From Chthonomonas sp. UBA2785 (GTDB taxonomy: Bacteria > Armatimonadota > Fimbriimonadia > Fimbriimonadales > Fimbriimonadaceae): a stretch of DNA of 64,000 nt. The stretch spans positions 1 through 64,000 of the forward strand of contig DEIB01000019.1 of NCBI GenBank assembly GCA_002352215.1, in the 5' to 3' direction. The number at the start of each line of letters is the position of its first letter. Positions within the stretch are counted from its first letter, which is position 1. Under the pieces are notes generated by a model. It was not told the DNA's origin. It saw nothing but the letters and a program-made list of their open reading frames with translations, and made no database searches. Shown piece after piece: positions 1 to 7,990 of the stretch. The translations under genes and the position numbers were made by a program.

Positions 1-333
1 TCGCAGGGGCTGTCGATTGTGAACTTCGACTTTTCGCCGGAGTTCAATAAGGCGATCGAAGCCAAGCAGGTGGCCCAGCAAGAGGCCGAAAAGCAGAAGT
101 ACGTGCTGCAACAGGCTGAACTGCAAAAGCAGACGGACGTGGCGCGGGCGCAGGGTTCGGCCGAGGCCGCCAAGCTGAATGCGGAGGCGCTGAAGGTCTC
201 GGGCGGGGGGCTGGTCATCGCGCGGGAGTGGATCGAGAAGTGGGATGGCAAACTGCCGCAGGTGTCTTCGGGCAGCGGGCAGTACATCATCGACCTCCAG
301 TCGATCATGAAGCAGGCCACGCCCACGCCTTAA
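1..333 (+). CDS. Prohibitin/SPFH-domain protein, C-terminal part (5' truncated by window)
   Basis: The frame is open from base 1, so the start lies upstream. The visible part is the charged coiled-coil of the SPFH/prohibitin family: Glu/Gln/Lys/Ala-rich helices (KAIEAKQVAQQEAEKQ, QGSAEAAKLNAEALK) followed by a C-terminal segment ending IIDLQSIMKQ. In prohibitins this follows the membrane-anchored SPFH domain and mediates ring assembly around membrane proteases. The family call rests on this part only. The gene ends 22 bp before the restriction-modification gene, whose different base composition suggests they are not functionally linked. Confidence 0.8.
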   Translation, partial: SQGLSIVNFDFSPEFNKAIEAKQVAQQEAEKQKYVLQQAELQKQTDVARAQGSAEAAKLNAEALKVSGGGLVIAREWIEKWDGKLPQVSSGSGQYIIDLQSIMKQATPTP

Positions 334-342
334 TCGCTTAGG

Positions 343-348
343 TAGCAT
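343..348 (+). promoter_or_regulatory. -10-like box TAGCAT, leaderless-type
   Basis: TAGCAT lies 7 nt before the GTG start of the MmeI-like gene, in the intergenic gap after the prohibitin stop. The placement matches the leaderless arrangement seen at many starts in this window. No convincing -35 was found. Confidence 0.4.
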
Positions 349-355
349 CGGAAGC

Positions 356-3154
356 GTGAGTCGCCTAAGTTGGAACGAAATCCGGGTGCGCGCCCAAATT
401 TTCGCCGATGAATGGAAAGACGCCAAGTATGAACGAGGCGAGACTCAGACCTTCTATAACGAGTTTTTTGAGATTTTTGGAATCTCAAGAAAGCGAGTTG
501 CGTCATACGAAGAACCGGTCAAAAAGCTAGGCGACAAGCAGGGCTTCATTGACCTGTTCTGGAAGGGTGTGCTCATTGTTGAGCAAAAGAGCGCCGGTAG
601 AAACCTGGCCAATGCGCGGGAACAAGCGTTTGGCTACTTCCCAGGGCTCAAGGAGTACGAGCTGCCCCGTTACCTCCTTGCCTGCGACTTTCAAAACTTC
701 GAGCTGTACGACCTTGTCGATAATGAGCAAGTCAGCTTCAAGTTAGTCGATCTACCCAAGCACATCGATAAGTTTGCCTTCATCCTTGGGGTCCAAAAGC
801 GAACCTTCAAGGATCAAGACCCGGTGAACATCAAGGCGAGTGTGCTGATGGGGCGCCTGCATGACGAGTTATATCAGTCCGGCTATCGGGGTCATGATCT
901 GGAACGATTTCTGGTCCGACTCTTGTTCTGCCTGTTCGCGGACGATACGGGGATATTCGAGCCGCGTGATATGTTCGACGAGTTGATTCGTACCCGGACG
1001 AAAGACGATGGAAGCGATGTCGGGCCAATACTGTCCCTGCTCTTCCAAACCCTCGATACTGATGAAAAGGATCGCGAGACAGCCCTGGATGAGGATATTG
1101 CCAAGTTTCCTCATGTGAACGGTGACTTGTTTAAAGAGAACTTGCGCTTGCCAAGTTTCAACTCGAAGATGCGTAGCCTTCTTCTTGATGCCTGTGAATT
1201 CAGTTGGGATGCAATTAGTCCGGCGATTTTTGGTGCACTTTTCCAGCATGTGAGCGGTGATGCTGCAGCTCGACGCGCTCATGGTGAGCACTACACTACA
1301 GAGAACCATATCATGCGGCTAATTGGTCCGCTCTTTTTGGATGAGCTAGCTGCAGAACTGAGTTCAATCAAGGCTAAGAAGCATACAAAGACGCGTGAGC
1401 AAGAGCTGAAAGCCTATTTGCAAAAGCTGAAAAGCCTCACTTTCTTTGACCCTGCCTGTGGATGCGGCAACTTTCTCGTCATCGCATATCGTGAAATTCG
1501 GAACTTAGAGACCGATGCAATTCTCGAGCTTCACCGTGACAAGAGCTTGGTGCTTGATATCGAACAAGTAGTCGGGGTTGACGTAAATCAATTCTACGGC
1601 ATCGAGATCAACGAGTTTCCCGCGCGGATCGCCGAAGTCGCAATGTGGATGATGGACCACATAATGAACAGCCGATTAAGTCTAGCGCTAGGTCAAGGAT
1701 TCGCCCGTATACCACTAAAGAAATCTCCTGCTATTGTCCACGGAGACGCGCTGGAGCTTGATTGGAAGGATATCTTGCTGCCAAGTCAGTGTTCGTATGT
1801 GTTCGGGAATCCACCGTTCCTAGGGGCAAAAATCCAGAGTGTGCAGCAGCGAGAGCAAGTCCGTAGGATTGCTGGACTTGGCAAGAGCGGTGGGACGCTG
1901 GATTTCGTCTGTGCATGGTATTTCAAAGCTGCGGAATATATTCAGGGCACTCGTGCTCAAATCGCGTTTGTGAGTACCAATAGCATCACACAGGGTGAGC
2001 AAGTCGCGCAGCTGTGGCCGAGTCTGTTTTATAAGTTTCATCTTGAAATTACTTTTGCTCACCGTACCTTTGAATGGAGCAGTGACGCGGTGGGTCGTGC
2101 GCATGTTCATGTTGTCGTTATAGGACTCTCATTAGCAAAGAATGCGCCCAAAAGAAAGCGTCTTTTCAGCTACGTCGACATTCGCGGAACTGCTACTGAG
2201 TCCATAGTAGATGCTATTTCGCCGTATCTGCTGGATGCGTCTCGTCTTAGCAGTTCGCACACTGTTGTTGTAGAGCAGTCAGAACCTATAAACCAGGCGC
2301 CGCGAGTGATAATCGGCTCAAAGCCAATTGATAAGGGACTCTACATATTTAATGACGAAGAGGCGGCAGCGCTTTTGGCAATTGAGCCAAGTGCAAGAGA
2401 ATATCTGTTTCCGTTTGTAGGTGCTCGGGAGCTTATACATAGCGAAAAGCGGTTCATTCTCTTTCTTAGGGATGTGGAGCCTTCATTGATTCGCCAGATG
2501 CCTGAAATTGTAAGGCGCATGTCCCTCGTTAGAGACTACCGTCGCAAAAGTACGGCCGAGGGTACTCGCAAGCTGGCAGAGGTGCCAGGGGAGTTTCACG
2601 TGACCGTCAAGCCAACTGTAAAGTACTTGGCAATGCCTCAGGCCTCAAGTGAGAGGCGGGAGTACATGCCAATGGCATTTTTGAATCCTCCGACTATTCC
2701 AAGTGATCAAGTTCGGCTCATTGTTGGCGCGGGTTCGTGGGAATTTGGAATATTGACATCAAGGATGCACATGGCGTGGATGAGGACTGTTGCAGGGCGG
2801 CTGAAAAGCGATTATAGGTATTCAATCGGAGTTGTTTACAACAACTATCCCTGGCCGGATGCGACGGCTAACCAGAGGGAAAATGTTGAGAAGCTGGCAC
2901 AGGGGGTTCTAGATGCCCGTGCAGTACATACTACGAGTTCGTTAGCCGACCTCTATGACTCAGTCGCGATGCCGGCCAACTTGCGGAAGGCTCACCAAGC
3001 CTTAGACACGGCCGTGGATAAGCTCTATCGTCCCAGCGGGTTTGCCAGTGATGCGGAGAGGGTCGAGCACCTTTTCGGCCTGTACGAGCGTATGACCAGT
3101 CTCTTTAGTGAAGACAAGCCAGCCCGTAAGCCTCGTCGGAAGAAGGCGGAGTAG
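356..3154 (+). CDS. MmeI-like type IIL fused restriction endonuclease/DNA methyltransferase (YeeA-like)
   Basis: This 932-residue protein has the order of MmeI-type single-chain R-M enzymes (MmeI is about 920 residues). The N-terminal nuclease motif is D66-x9-E76-x-K78, the PD-(D/E)xK pattern of this family, and it looks intact. A helical spacer follows, with the motif X-like stretch EHYTTENHI near residue 311. The SAM-binding motif is DPACGCGNF (365-373) and the adenine-methylase motif IV is NPPF (485-488). The C-terminal third should be the target-recognition and tail region. One polypeptide would methylate one strand of its site and cut unmodified DNA, so no separate R, M or S gene is expected and none is seen. 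Codon use is visibly more AT-rich than that of the neighbours, suggesting horizontal acquisition. The GTG start has a TAGCAT box 7 nt upstream. Confidence 0.85.
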   Translation: MSRLSWNEIRVRAQIFADEWKDAKYERGETQTFYNEFFEIFGISRKRVASYEEPVKKLGDKQGFIDLFWKGVLIVEQKSAGRNLANAREQAFGYFPGLKEYELPRYLLACDFQNFELYDLVDNEQVSFKLVDLPKHIDKFAFILGVQKRTFKDQDPVNIKASVLMGRLHDELYQSGYRGHDLERFLVRLLFCLFADDTGIFEPRDMFDELIRTRTKDDGSDVGPILSLLFQTLDTDEKDRETALDEDIAKFPHVNGDLFKENLRLPSFNSKMRSLLLDACEFSWDAISPAIFGALFQHVSGDAAARRAHGEHYTTENHIMRLIGPLFLDELAAELSSIKAKKHTKTREQELKAYLQKLKSLTFFDPACGCGNFLVIAYREIRNLETDAILELHRDKSLVLDIEQVVGVDVNQFYGIEINEFPARIAEVAMWMMDHIMNSRLSLALGQGFARIPLKKSPAIVHGDALELDWKDILLPSQCSYVFGNPPFLGAKIQSVQQREQVRRIAGLGKSGGTLDFVCAWYFKAAEYIQGTRAQIAFVSTNSITQGEQVAQLWPSLFYKFHLEITFAHRTFEWSSDAVGRAHVHVVVIGLSLAKNAPKRKRLFSYVDIRGTATESIVDAISPYLLDASRLSSSHTVVVEQSEPINQAPRVIIGSKPIDKGLYIFNDEEAAALLAIEPSAREYLFPFVGARELIHSEKRFILFLRDVEPSLIRQMPEIVRRMSLVRDYRRKSTAEGTRKLAEVPGEFHVTVKPTVKYLAMPQASSERREYMPMAFLNPPTIPSDQVRLIVGAGSWEFGILTSRMHMAWMRTVAGRLKSDYRYSIGVVYNNYPWPDATANQRENVEKLAQGVLDARAVHTTSSLADLYDSVAMPANLRKAHQALDTAVDKLYRPSGFASDAERVEHLFGLYERMTSLFSEDKPARKPRRKKAE

Positions 3155-3171
3155 CCTCTCCATCCAACCCA

Positions 3172-3271
3172 GTATCCTCTCCCCATGTTCCTCGCGCCCT
3201 TGTTGCTCCTGGTAGCGGCCCCGTCCACCGCCGATGCGACCCCTAGCCCCAGCCCGGGAACTCGTTCATAA
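3172..3271 (+). pseudogene. Truncated 5' end of a beta-lactamase-like gene (promoter, start and signal peptide only)
   Basis: From 3172 to about 3222 the DNA is about 90% identical to 7978-8028, the -10 box, start codon and signal-peptide region of the class A beta-lactamase-like gene. Both copies read gtatcctctccccATG, then MFLxPLLLL. Here the frame diverges after about 13 codons and stops after 28 codons at 3271. The five-gene exported block begins 25 bp later. This looks like the remnant of a paralogue or of a duplication whose downstream part was replaced by the block. The 28-residue peptide could still be translated but has no evident function. Confidence 0.65.
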
Positions 3272-3296
3272 TCCAAAGTGTTCTAAGGAACAGACG

Positions 3297-3716
3297 ATGC
3301 ACCACCGCTCGCGCCGAATCCTCCTCACTCTGGGGGCGATTGTCTTCTTCTTGCAGGCAACGCTCGGATTCGCGACGTCCGTAGCATGCATCCAAGAATG
3401 CGCCCAGGCCGCCCGAGCGGCGACCTCGAGCGCCGGCCATTGTGGCCACAAAGCGCCTGAATCCAAAGAGTCGCCCGCCGGCCACAAGTGCAATGGCACG
3501 TGCCAAGAAATTGACACGATGGACCAGGCCACCCCGCCGACCGTCGCGATCTCGTTGACGTGGCCTGTGTTCGATTGGCCGGCCACGATGCCGGAATCGC
3601 AGGACCTTCGGCTTCCGGTGAGCATCGGCGCACCCAAGTTTTTCGCGGGAGACTCCAGTCCGCCCCAAAGTGTCGCACTCGATCACGAGTCGGCTCGTGC
3701 TCCTCCTGTTGCCTGA
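3297..3716 (+). CDS. Small exported Cys/His-rich protein, first gene of the exported five-gene block
   Basis: A protein of 139 residues. I chose ATG 3297 because AAGGAA lies 6 nt upstream and the product then starts with a signal peptide (basic RSRR, then LLTLGAIVFFLQATLGFA). The mature N-terminal half has clustered Cys and His: CIQEC, HCGH, HKCNGTC. The C-terminal half is Pro/Ser/Ala-rich and ends ARAPPVA. Cysteine/histidine clusters in an exported protein suggest soft-metal binding. The layout recalls short DUF2946-type proteins found near copper genes, but that resemblance is an impression only. It precedes the lipoprotein gene by 64 bp on the same strand. Confidence 0.6.
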   Translation: MHHRSRRILLTLGAIVFFLQATLGFATSVACIQECAQAARAATSSAGHCGHKAPESKESPAGHKCNGTCQEIDTMDQATPPTVAISLTWPVFDWPATMPESQDLRLPVSIGAPKFFAGDSSPPQSVALDHESARAPPVA

Positions 3717-3780
3717 ACGCCCTGCATCTCCCCGGCGGAGATGACTCGTCAACCACGTTCAACAACTCAACAGGAATTTT

Positions 3781-5022
3781 ATGAAACAACTTACGGCCAC
3801 TTCGTTGGCACTGCTCGCCATGGGCGCCATTTCGGTGCTCTCAGGGTGCGCGCCCTCTACACTGCAGGGCACCGCCACCTCCGCGGACAAGGGTCAAGCC
3901 GCTGCCCAACAAGTCGCGGCCAACACGCCGGTCACGCTCGTCAAGAACGGGAAGTACGAGATTGAGCTTCTCGTCCCCGAAGAAGGCGTCTTTGCCGGCG
4001 AAGAAATCGACATCGAGTTCAAGGTGACCGACACCACCCAAAAGGATCCGGTGGAAGGCAACCTTGGCATCGCCAACGTCCAGGCCACGGGCATCGTGAC
4101 CATGCCGTCCATGCCGGGCATGCCCGAGCAGAAGCCTGAGATTCACCGCGAGGGCATCCCGGGTTACTACGGCATTGTCCTTTACTTCCCGCACGGCGGG
4201 GGCTATCAGATTGACCTGGAGCTTGCGCTCCCCACGGGCGAGAAGTTCCCCGTTCGCTTCGCTATCGAGGTGAAGGATGAGCGTCCCGCGGACCAGGCCG
4301 TTGGTAAGAAGCCTTACGAACTGAAGGTCGTGGACTTCCCCGCCAGTGCCGACGCCAACTCGCCGGTTGACCTGAAGCTGCAAGTAATGGACACCAAGGC
4401 GGAAGCCGTGCAAAAGGACTTCCAAGTGGTGCACGAGAAGAAATTCCACCTGCTGATTGCGAGCGAGGACCTCAACTGGTTCGTCCACGAGCATCCCGAA
4501 ATGAACGCGGATGGCACCTGGAGCCTGCCCATCAAGTTCCCGGCGGCCGGCAAGTACTGGGTTTACGGTGACGTGGCCCCGGCCGGCAAGAGTTCGCAGC
4601 TCCTGATCGCTCAGGTGAACGTGCCGAAGGGGCCAGCGCCCACCTGGGATAAGGCACTGACAGCGAATCTCGGCCCCGTCACGGTCTCGGGTGTCACGGC
4701 CCGCCTGCAACCGGTGGACCAGCCGATCCCGCAGGGCAAGAACACGCTCATTGAGGTGCAACTGACCGACGTGCAAGGGAAGCCCGTGCTGGATACCAAA
4801 CCGTGGTTAGGCGCGGCGGGCCACATGATGATCATCCATCAGGACGGCCAAACCGTGGTGCATAGCCATCCCAAGGAAGACGCCGAAGCTGAGGAACTGG
4901 CCAAGCAAGGCAAGTTCCGATTTATGGCCCGATTCCCCAAGTCCGGACTCTACAAGGCTTACGCCCAGTTCAGCCATCAAGACGAGATCAAGACCTTCGG
5001 GTTCGGCGTGGATCTCAAGTAG
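3781..5022 (+). CDS. Lipoprotein with three YtkA/FixH-like immunoglobulin-fold domains, His-rich
   Basis: A 413-residue lipoprotein: the signal peptide ends at LSGC (Cys about residue 23), with AGGA upstream of the start. Three successive beta-rich domains can be seen, at about 50-165, 175-285 and 300-413. Each resembles the YtkA/FixH-like secreted domain (stretches such as EIDIEFKVTD, VDLKLQVMDT, TLIEVQLTD). Domain 1 carries a Met/Pro run (MPSMPGMPEQ). Domains 2 and 3 carry HEHPE and HSHPKED next to aromatic/Met residues (FVHEHP, HMMIIHQDG). YtkA-like proteins are often encoded with copper proteins, so periplasmic copper binding is a reasonable inference but not shown. It lies in the same-strand block with the paired-CxxC proteins. 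Confidence 0.7.
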   Translation: MKQLTATSLALLAMGAISVLSGCAPSTLQGTATSADKGQAAAQQVAANTPVTLVKNGKYEIELLVPEEGVFAGEEIDIEFKVTDTTQKDPVEGNLGIANVQATGIVTMPSMPGMPEQKPEIHREGIPGYYGIVLYFPHGGGYQIDLELALPTGEKFPVRFAIEVKDERPADQAVGKKPYELKVVDFPASADANSPVDLKLQVMDTKAEAVQKDFQVVHEKKFHLLIASEDLNWFVHEHPEMNADGTWSLPIKFPAAGKYWVYGDVAPAGKSSQLLIAQVNVPKGPAPTWDKALTANLGPVTVSGVTARLQPVDQPIPQGKNTLIEVQLTDVQGKPVLDTKPWLGAAGHMMIIHQDGQTVVHSHPKEDAEAEELAKQGKFRFMARFPKSGLYKAYAQFSHQDEIKTFGFGVDLK

Positions 5023-5094
5023 GAGCAACCACGCCCACCCTGACCTGAGAACTCAGTTCTCCACCAACCAATCCAAAACCACAGGAACAAAACC

Positions 5095-5565
5095 ATGAAA
5101 AATCTAATCATCGCCACTTCTCTCCTCGCCCTCGGCACTCTTGGTGCCGTGAGCCCGGCCCTCGTCCACGAGGCCGACTGCCCCTACTGCAAGCTGAAGC
5201 TGGTGCAAAACACCAACGCCAAGGACAACGAAGTCGTCGTGCGATTCGGCAACAAGAAGATCGAGTACCGATGCATCTACTGCGTCTTCGCCGACCAGAA
5301 GAAGCTCACCGGAGACCTGATTGTGTACGCACCCAGCGAAGCGGCGGGCAAGCCCGTTTTAGTGCGGCGCACCGGCGGGAACTGGACGGCTCCGGAAGGC
5401 ACGGTCTTCTTGAATGCGTTCCGTCGCCACCAAGAGTGCGCGGGCCTCTCCCGCACCTTCTCTTCCAAGAGCGCGTTTGACCGCTATGTGGCCGCCAACA
5501 ATGTGGCCAACGCGAAGGCCCTGACGCTGAAGGAGATGTTGGCGGAGGTCGCCAAGGCCAACTAA
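5095..5565 (+). CDS. Exported paired-CxxC (NosL-reminiscent) protein
   Basis: A 156-residue protein with a signal peptide (about residues 1-22, ending near SPALVHEAD). The mature domain has CPYC near its start and YRCIYC about 28 residues later, then GNWT, a VFLNAF strand, a single Cys (HQEC) and the C-terminal signature FSSKSAFDRYVA. The same order of features occurs in the last 130 residues of the next gene product, so the two share a domain. Two CxxC pairs in an exported protein fit metal binding or thiol redox. NosL copper chaperones are a distant analogy only, as the typical NosL CGM motif is missing. It sits between the YtkA-like lipoprotein and the Met/His-rich protein. Confidence 0.6.
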   Translation: MKNLIIATSLLALGTLGAVSPALVHEADCPYCKLKLVQNTNAKDNEVVVRFGNKKIEYRCIYCVFADQKKLTGDLIVYAPSEAAGKPVLVRRTGGNWTAPEGTVFLNAFRRHQECAGLSRTFSSKSAFDRYVAANNVANAKALTLKEMLAEVAKAN

Positions 5566-5630
5566 CCGCCGTGCCCCCGCTCTACTTCTGAGGAACGGAG
5601 CGGGGGATGCGGCTCCATGGAGTCTTTCCA

Positions 5631-7172
5631 ATGACGAATCTCCTCTCGTGGGTTGTCCTGGGGGCGGCATTGCTCCCAGGGGCGGCCCTGGCTCAATCAG
5701 GCCAAGATCATCGCGGCCACGCGCCAAGCCGTGAACTCCCCGCGCCTCCTCCCGTGTTTCCCACTTGGATGGACGACCGAGGTGCCGACCACATGTTCTA
5801 CAAGCCCGGTCCCTATAACTGGTCCATCCGGAACGTGCCTCAGTTCGCCGCCGACATGTATGGCACGGGCGTCGGGCACGGGATTGCCTATGAAGCTCTC
5901 GTGACGGGGCAGGCGGACAAGCTCGAAGGGCCAATTTACGATTCCATCGTCAAGGTGCTCAAGAATCCGCCTCGCCTGCCGATCGACGAGGGGGCCATAT
6001 TGCCGACTTTCAAGCGGCGCTACGGTGAGCTGGAAAAGGTGTTCGATTGGGCTCACACGCTCCACTTCCAGACCATTGGTGTGCTGGCACATCGTGGTTG
6101 GACCGACGCGCAAAAGGAGGCCGAGATCGAGAGGATCTGGCAGTTCTATTCCGAACAGCCTTATGCCATCACGGGTCTTCCTTTGAACATGGAGGTGCTC
6201 GATGGTTACTCGTACTCGGGGGCATTCCGGACGAAGTATCCGAAGGTCAATGGCCTGTTTTGGGGTTACCACTGGCTCCAAACCGCGAACTACGACATGC
6301 TCTACCGGACCCCGGTGGAGACCCACGGCCCGCAATACCAAGTGGTGGGCGAGAGGTACCGGGAGACCGAGCTTTTCAACACCGAGCGCGAATTCATGCC
6401 AATGACGGGCGAACTCAGCCCTCGATTTGCCAAGCGCTTCCCCGAGATTGCCAACTCGTTTGACAACCTCCACATGCTCCACGACAACGTGAACGACATC
6501 TTGGCCACCAATGAGCTGACTGAGGTGCAAAAGAAGCAGCAGATCCGAATCGCCATCTGGCGAGTGCTGGCCACCACCCACCAGGGTGAAACCGCCGGGG
6601 AAGGGGAAGCCAACTCGCTCCACGACCATCGGTACCCGTTTGGGATGCCGGGAATGGGGTGGATGAAGGGCGCGACCGAATCCGAAATGTATATGTCCGG
6701 CATGGGCTGGATGAATATGGAGGAGTGCGGACACTGCTCCATTCGGTTGCCGAGCGGTGACGAGTGGGGGGCCACCGTCTCAGCCAATGGGTGGACGATG
6801 ATGGTGCGCTGCATGCTCTGCGCACGGGATATGGCCTCCGAAACCATTGGCAAGGCCATCATCCGAGCCGCAACGGAAGACCCGAAGCAAACCCTGGTGC
6901 TGATTTCCGACGAACTCGGCAACTGGACATCGAATCTTCCCGAGATCGTGTTCCTTGAGGTGAAAGCGGATCACCCGGAGTGCAATGATTGGTCTAAAGT
7001 CTTCACTTCGCGAAGGGCGTTTGACGCTTACATTGCGGAGAATCCTGACTACAAGGATGCACAGCCCATCGCACTCTCTGAGTGGCAAACAAGGAATGAA
7101 GGAACGCCCGAAACCTACCGTCGGATCAACCGCCCCAGCCCGTATCAACGAAATGGTGAGGTGGGTCCGTGA
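5631..7172 (+). CDS. Exported Met/His-rich helical protein with C-terminal paired-CxxC domain
   Basis: 513 residues from ATG 5631, preferred because a clean signal peptide follows (MTNLLSWVV...GAALAQ) with GGAG about 8 nt upstream. ATG 5607 is in frame and also has a purine-rich upstream stretch, so it remains possible. Residues of about 30-330 form an unrecognised, mostly helical region with repeated His motifs (DWAHTLHF, LHMLHDNV). Next comes a Met/Gly segment (GMPGMGWMKG, MYMSGMGWMNM), typical of Cu(I)-binding sequences. The C-terminal domain (ECGHC, VRCMLC, GNWT, HPEC, FTSRRAFDAYIA) is homologous to the product at 5095-5565. I do not recognise the N-terminal family. The stop overlaps the next start as GTGA. 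Confidence 0.6.
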   Translation: MTNLLSWVVLGAALLPGAALAQSGQDHRGHAPSRELPAPPPVFPTWMDDRGADHMFYKPGPYNWSIRNVPQFAADMYGTGVGHGIAYEALVTGQADKLEGPIYDSIVKVLKNPPRLPIDEGAILPTFKRRYGELEKVFDWAHTLHFQTIGVLAHRGWTDAQKEAEIERIWQFYSEQPYAITGLPLNMEVLDGYSYSGAFRTKYPKVNGLFWGYHWLQTANYDMLYRTPVETHGPQYQVVGERYRETELFNTEREFMPMTGELSPRFAKRFPEIANSFDNLHMLHDNVNDILATNELTEVQKKQQIRIAIWRVLATTHQGETAGEGEANSLHDHRYPFGMPGMGWMKGATESEMYMSGMGWMNMEECGHCSIRLPSGDEWGATVSANGWTMMVRCMLCARDMASETIGKAIIRAATEDPKQTLVLISDELGNWTSNLPEIVFLEVKADHPECNDWSKVFTSRRAFDAYIAENPDYKDAQPIALSEWQTRNEGTPETYRRINRPSPYQRNGEVGP

Positions 7173-7942
7173 CCGCGACACGCCTCGCCGCGGGCCTTGG
7201 AATCCTTGGCACACTGACCCTCGGTCTAGCTACCGACCACAACAATGTGGATGCGGGCCGACCGCTCCGGTTTGACGATGCTTCCAGCATCGCCTTTGGG
7301 GAACGAGCCATCGAGTGGGGAGTCACAGGGAATCTAGGCCGGGGTCGAAACAACTCCGCTGTCGGTGCGCTGGAATTCAAGTACGGGTTCGCGAAGAATC
7401 AAGATTTGGGTATCGCGTGGCATCCGCAGTACGCGGGCGCGAACCAGCGGTTCTCGGCCGGTGAGCTGGAGTTCACTCACTTCCGTCAAATCCAGAGAGA
7501 GATCAATTCGTCTCCCGCTCTTGCTTACAGGATGAAAATCGGTGTTCCGATGGAGCGTGGCGAATCCGGTGTGGAGTTGGGCATGCGCGGGATCCTATCC
7601 ACGACCTTGCGACAGTACGACAAGATCCACTTCAATCTGGACGCTACGCTTGCCACCGAGCCTGAACCAGGCGAACGCGACCTGGCGTGGGGCCTGCTGG
7701 TGGGTTATTCCAATCCTTTGGGGGCTCCGACGCAGTTCGACAAAACGCTGGTCGCCCAATTTGGCTTCGAGCAGAGCCGAAGGGCAGGCGAGGGTTGGTT
7801 CAGCACGGTGGGGGTTGGGCTGCGGCAGCAAGTGGCGGAGCAAGCCGTGTTCGACTTCGGACTGGAGGCAGATTTGTGGTCAGGGTCGAGCTCGCGGCGG
7901 CGCGGCGTGCGGATTACTTTGGGCTACTCCATGGGCTTTTGA
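7169..7942 (+). CDS. Outer-membrane beta-barrel protein, last gene of the exported block
   Basis: A 257-residue protein with an N-terminal hydrophobic segment and alternating amphipathic strands (IEWGVTGNLGRG, ALEFKYGFAKNQDLGIAWHP, DLAWGLLVGYSNP). It ends in ITLGYSMGF; a terminal Phe is the classic outer-membrane-protein signature. GTG 7169 overlaps the previous stop by 4 nt (GTGA), so translation is probably coupled. It resembles transporter-like barrels of the meta-pathway phenol degradation type in general design only. As the last member of an all-exported block it could be the outer-membrane component or exit channel. Confidence 0.6.
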   Translation: MTATRLAAGLGILGTLTLGLATDHNNVDAGRPLRFDDASSIAFGERAIEWGVTGNLGRGRNNSAVGALEFKYGFAKNQDLGIAWHPQYAGANQRFSAGELEFTHFRQIQREINSSPALAYRMKIGVPMERGESGVELGMRGILSTTLRQYDKIHFNLDATLATEPEPGERDLAWGLLVGYSNPLGAPTQFDKTLVAQFGFEQSRRAGEGWFSTVGVGLRQQVAEQAVFDFGLEADLWSGSSSRRRGVRITLGYSMGF

Positions 7943-7978
7943 GTCCTCTTCGAGCATGAAGGGGAGGATGCCGTCATG

Positions 7979-7984
7979 TATCCT
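7979..7984 (+). promoter_or_regulatory. -10-like box TATCCT, leaderless-type
   Basis: TATCCT lies 6 nt before ATG 7991. The same sequence and spacing recur at 3173-3178 ahead of the truncated copy, which supports ATG 7991 over the in-frame ATG 7976, which lies upstream of the box. Confidence 0.55.
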
Positions 7985-7990
7985 CTCCCC

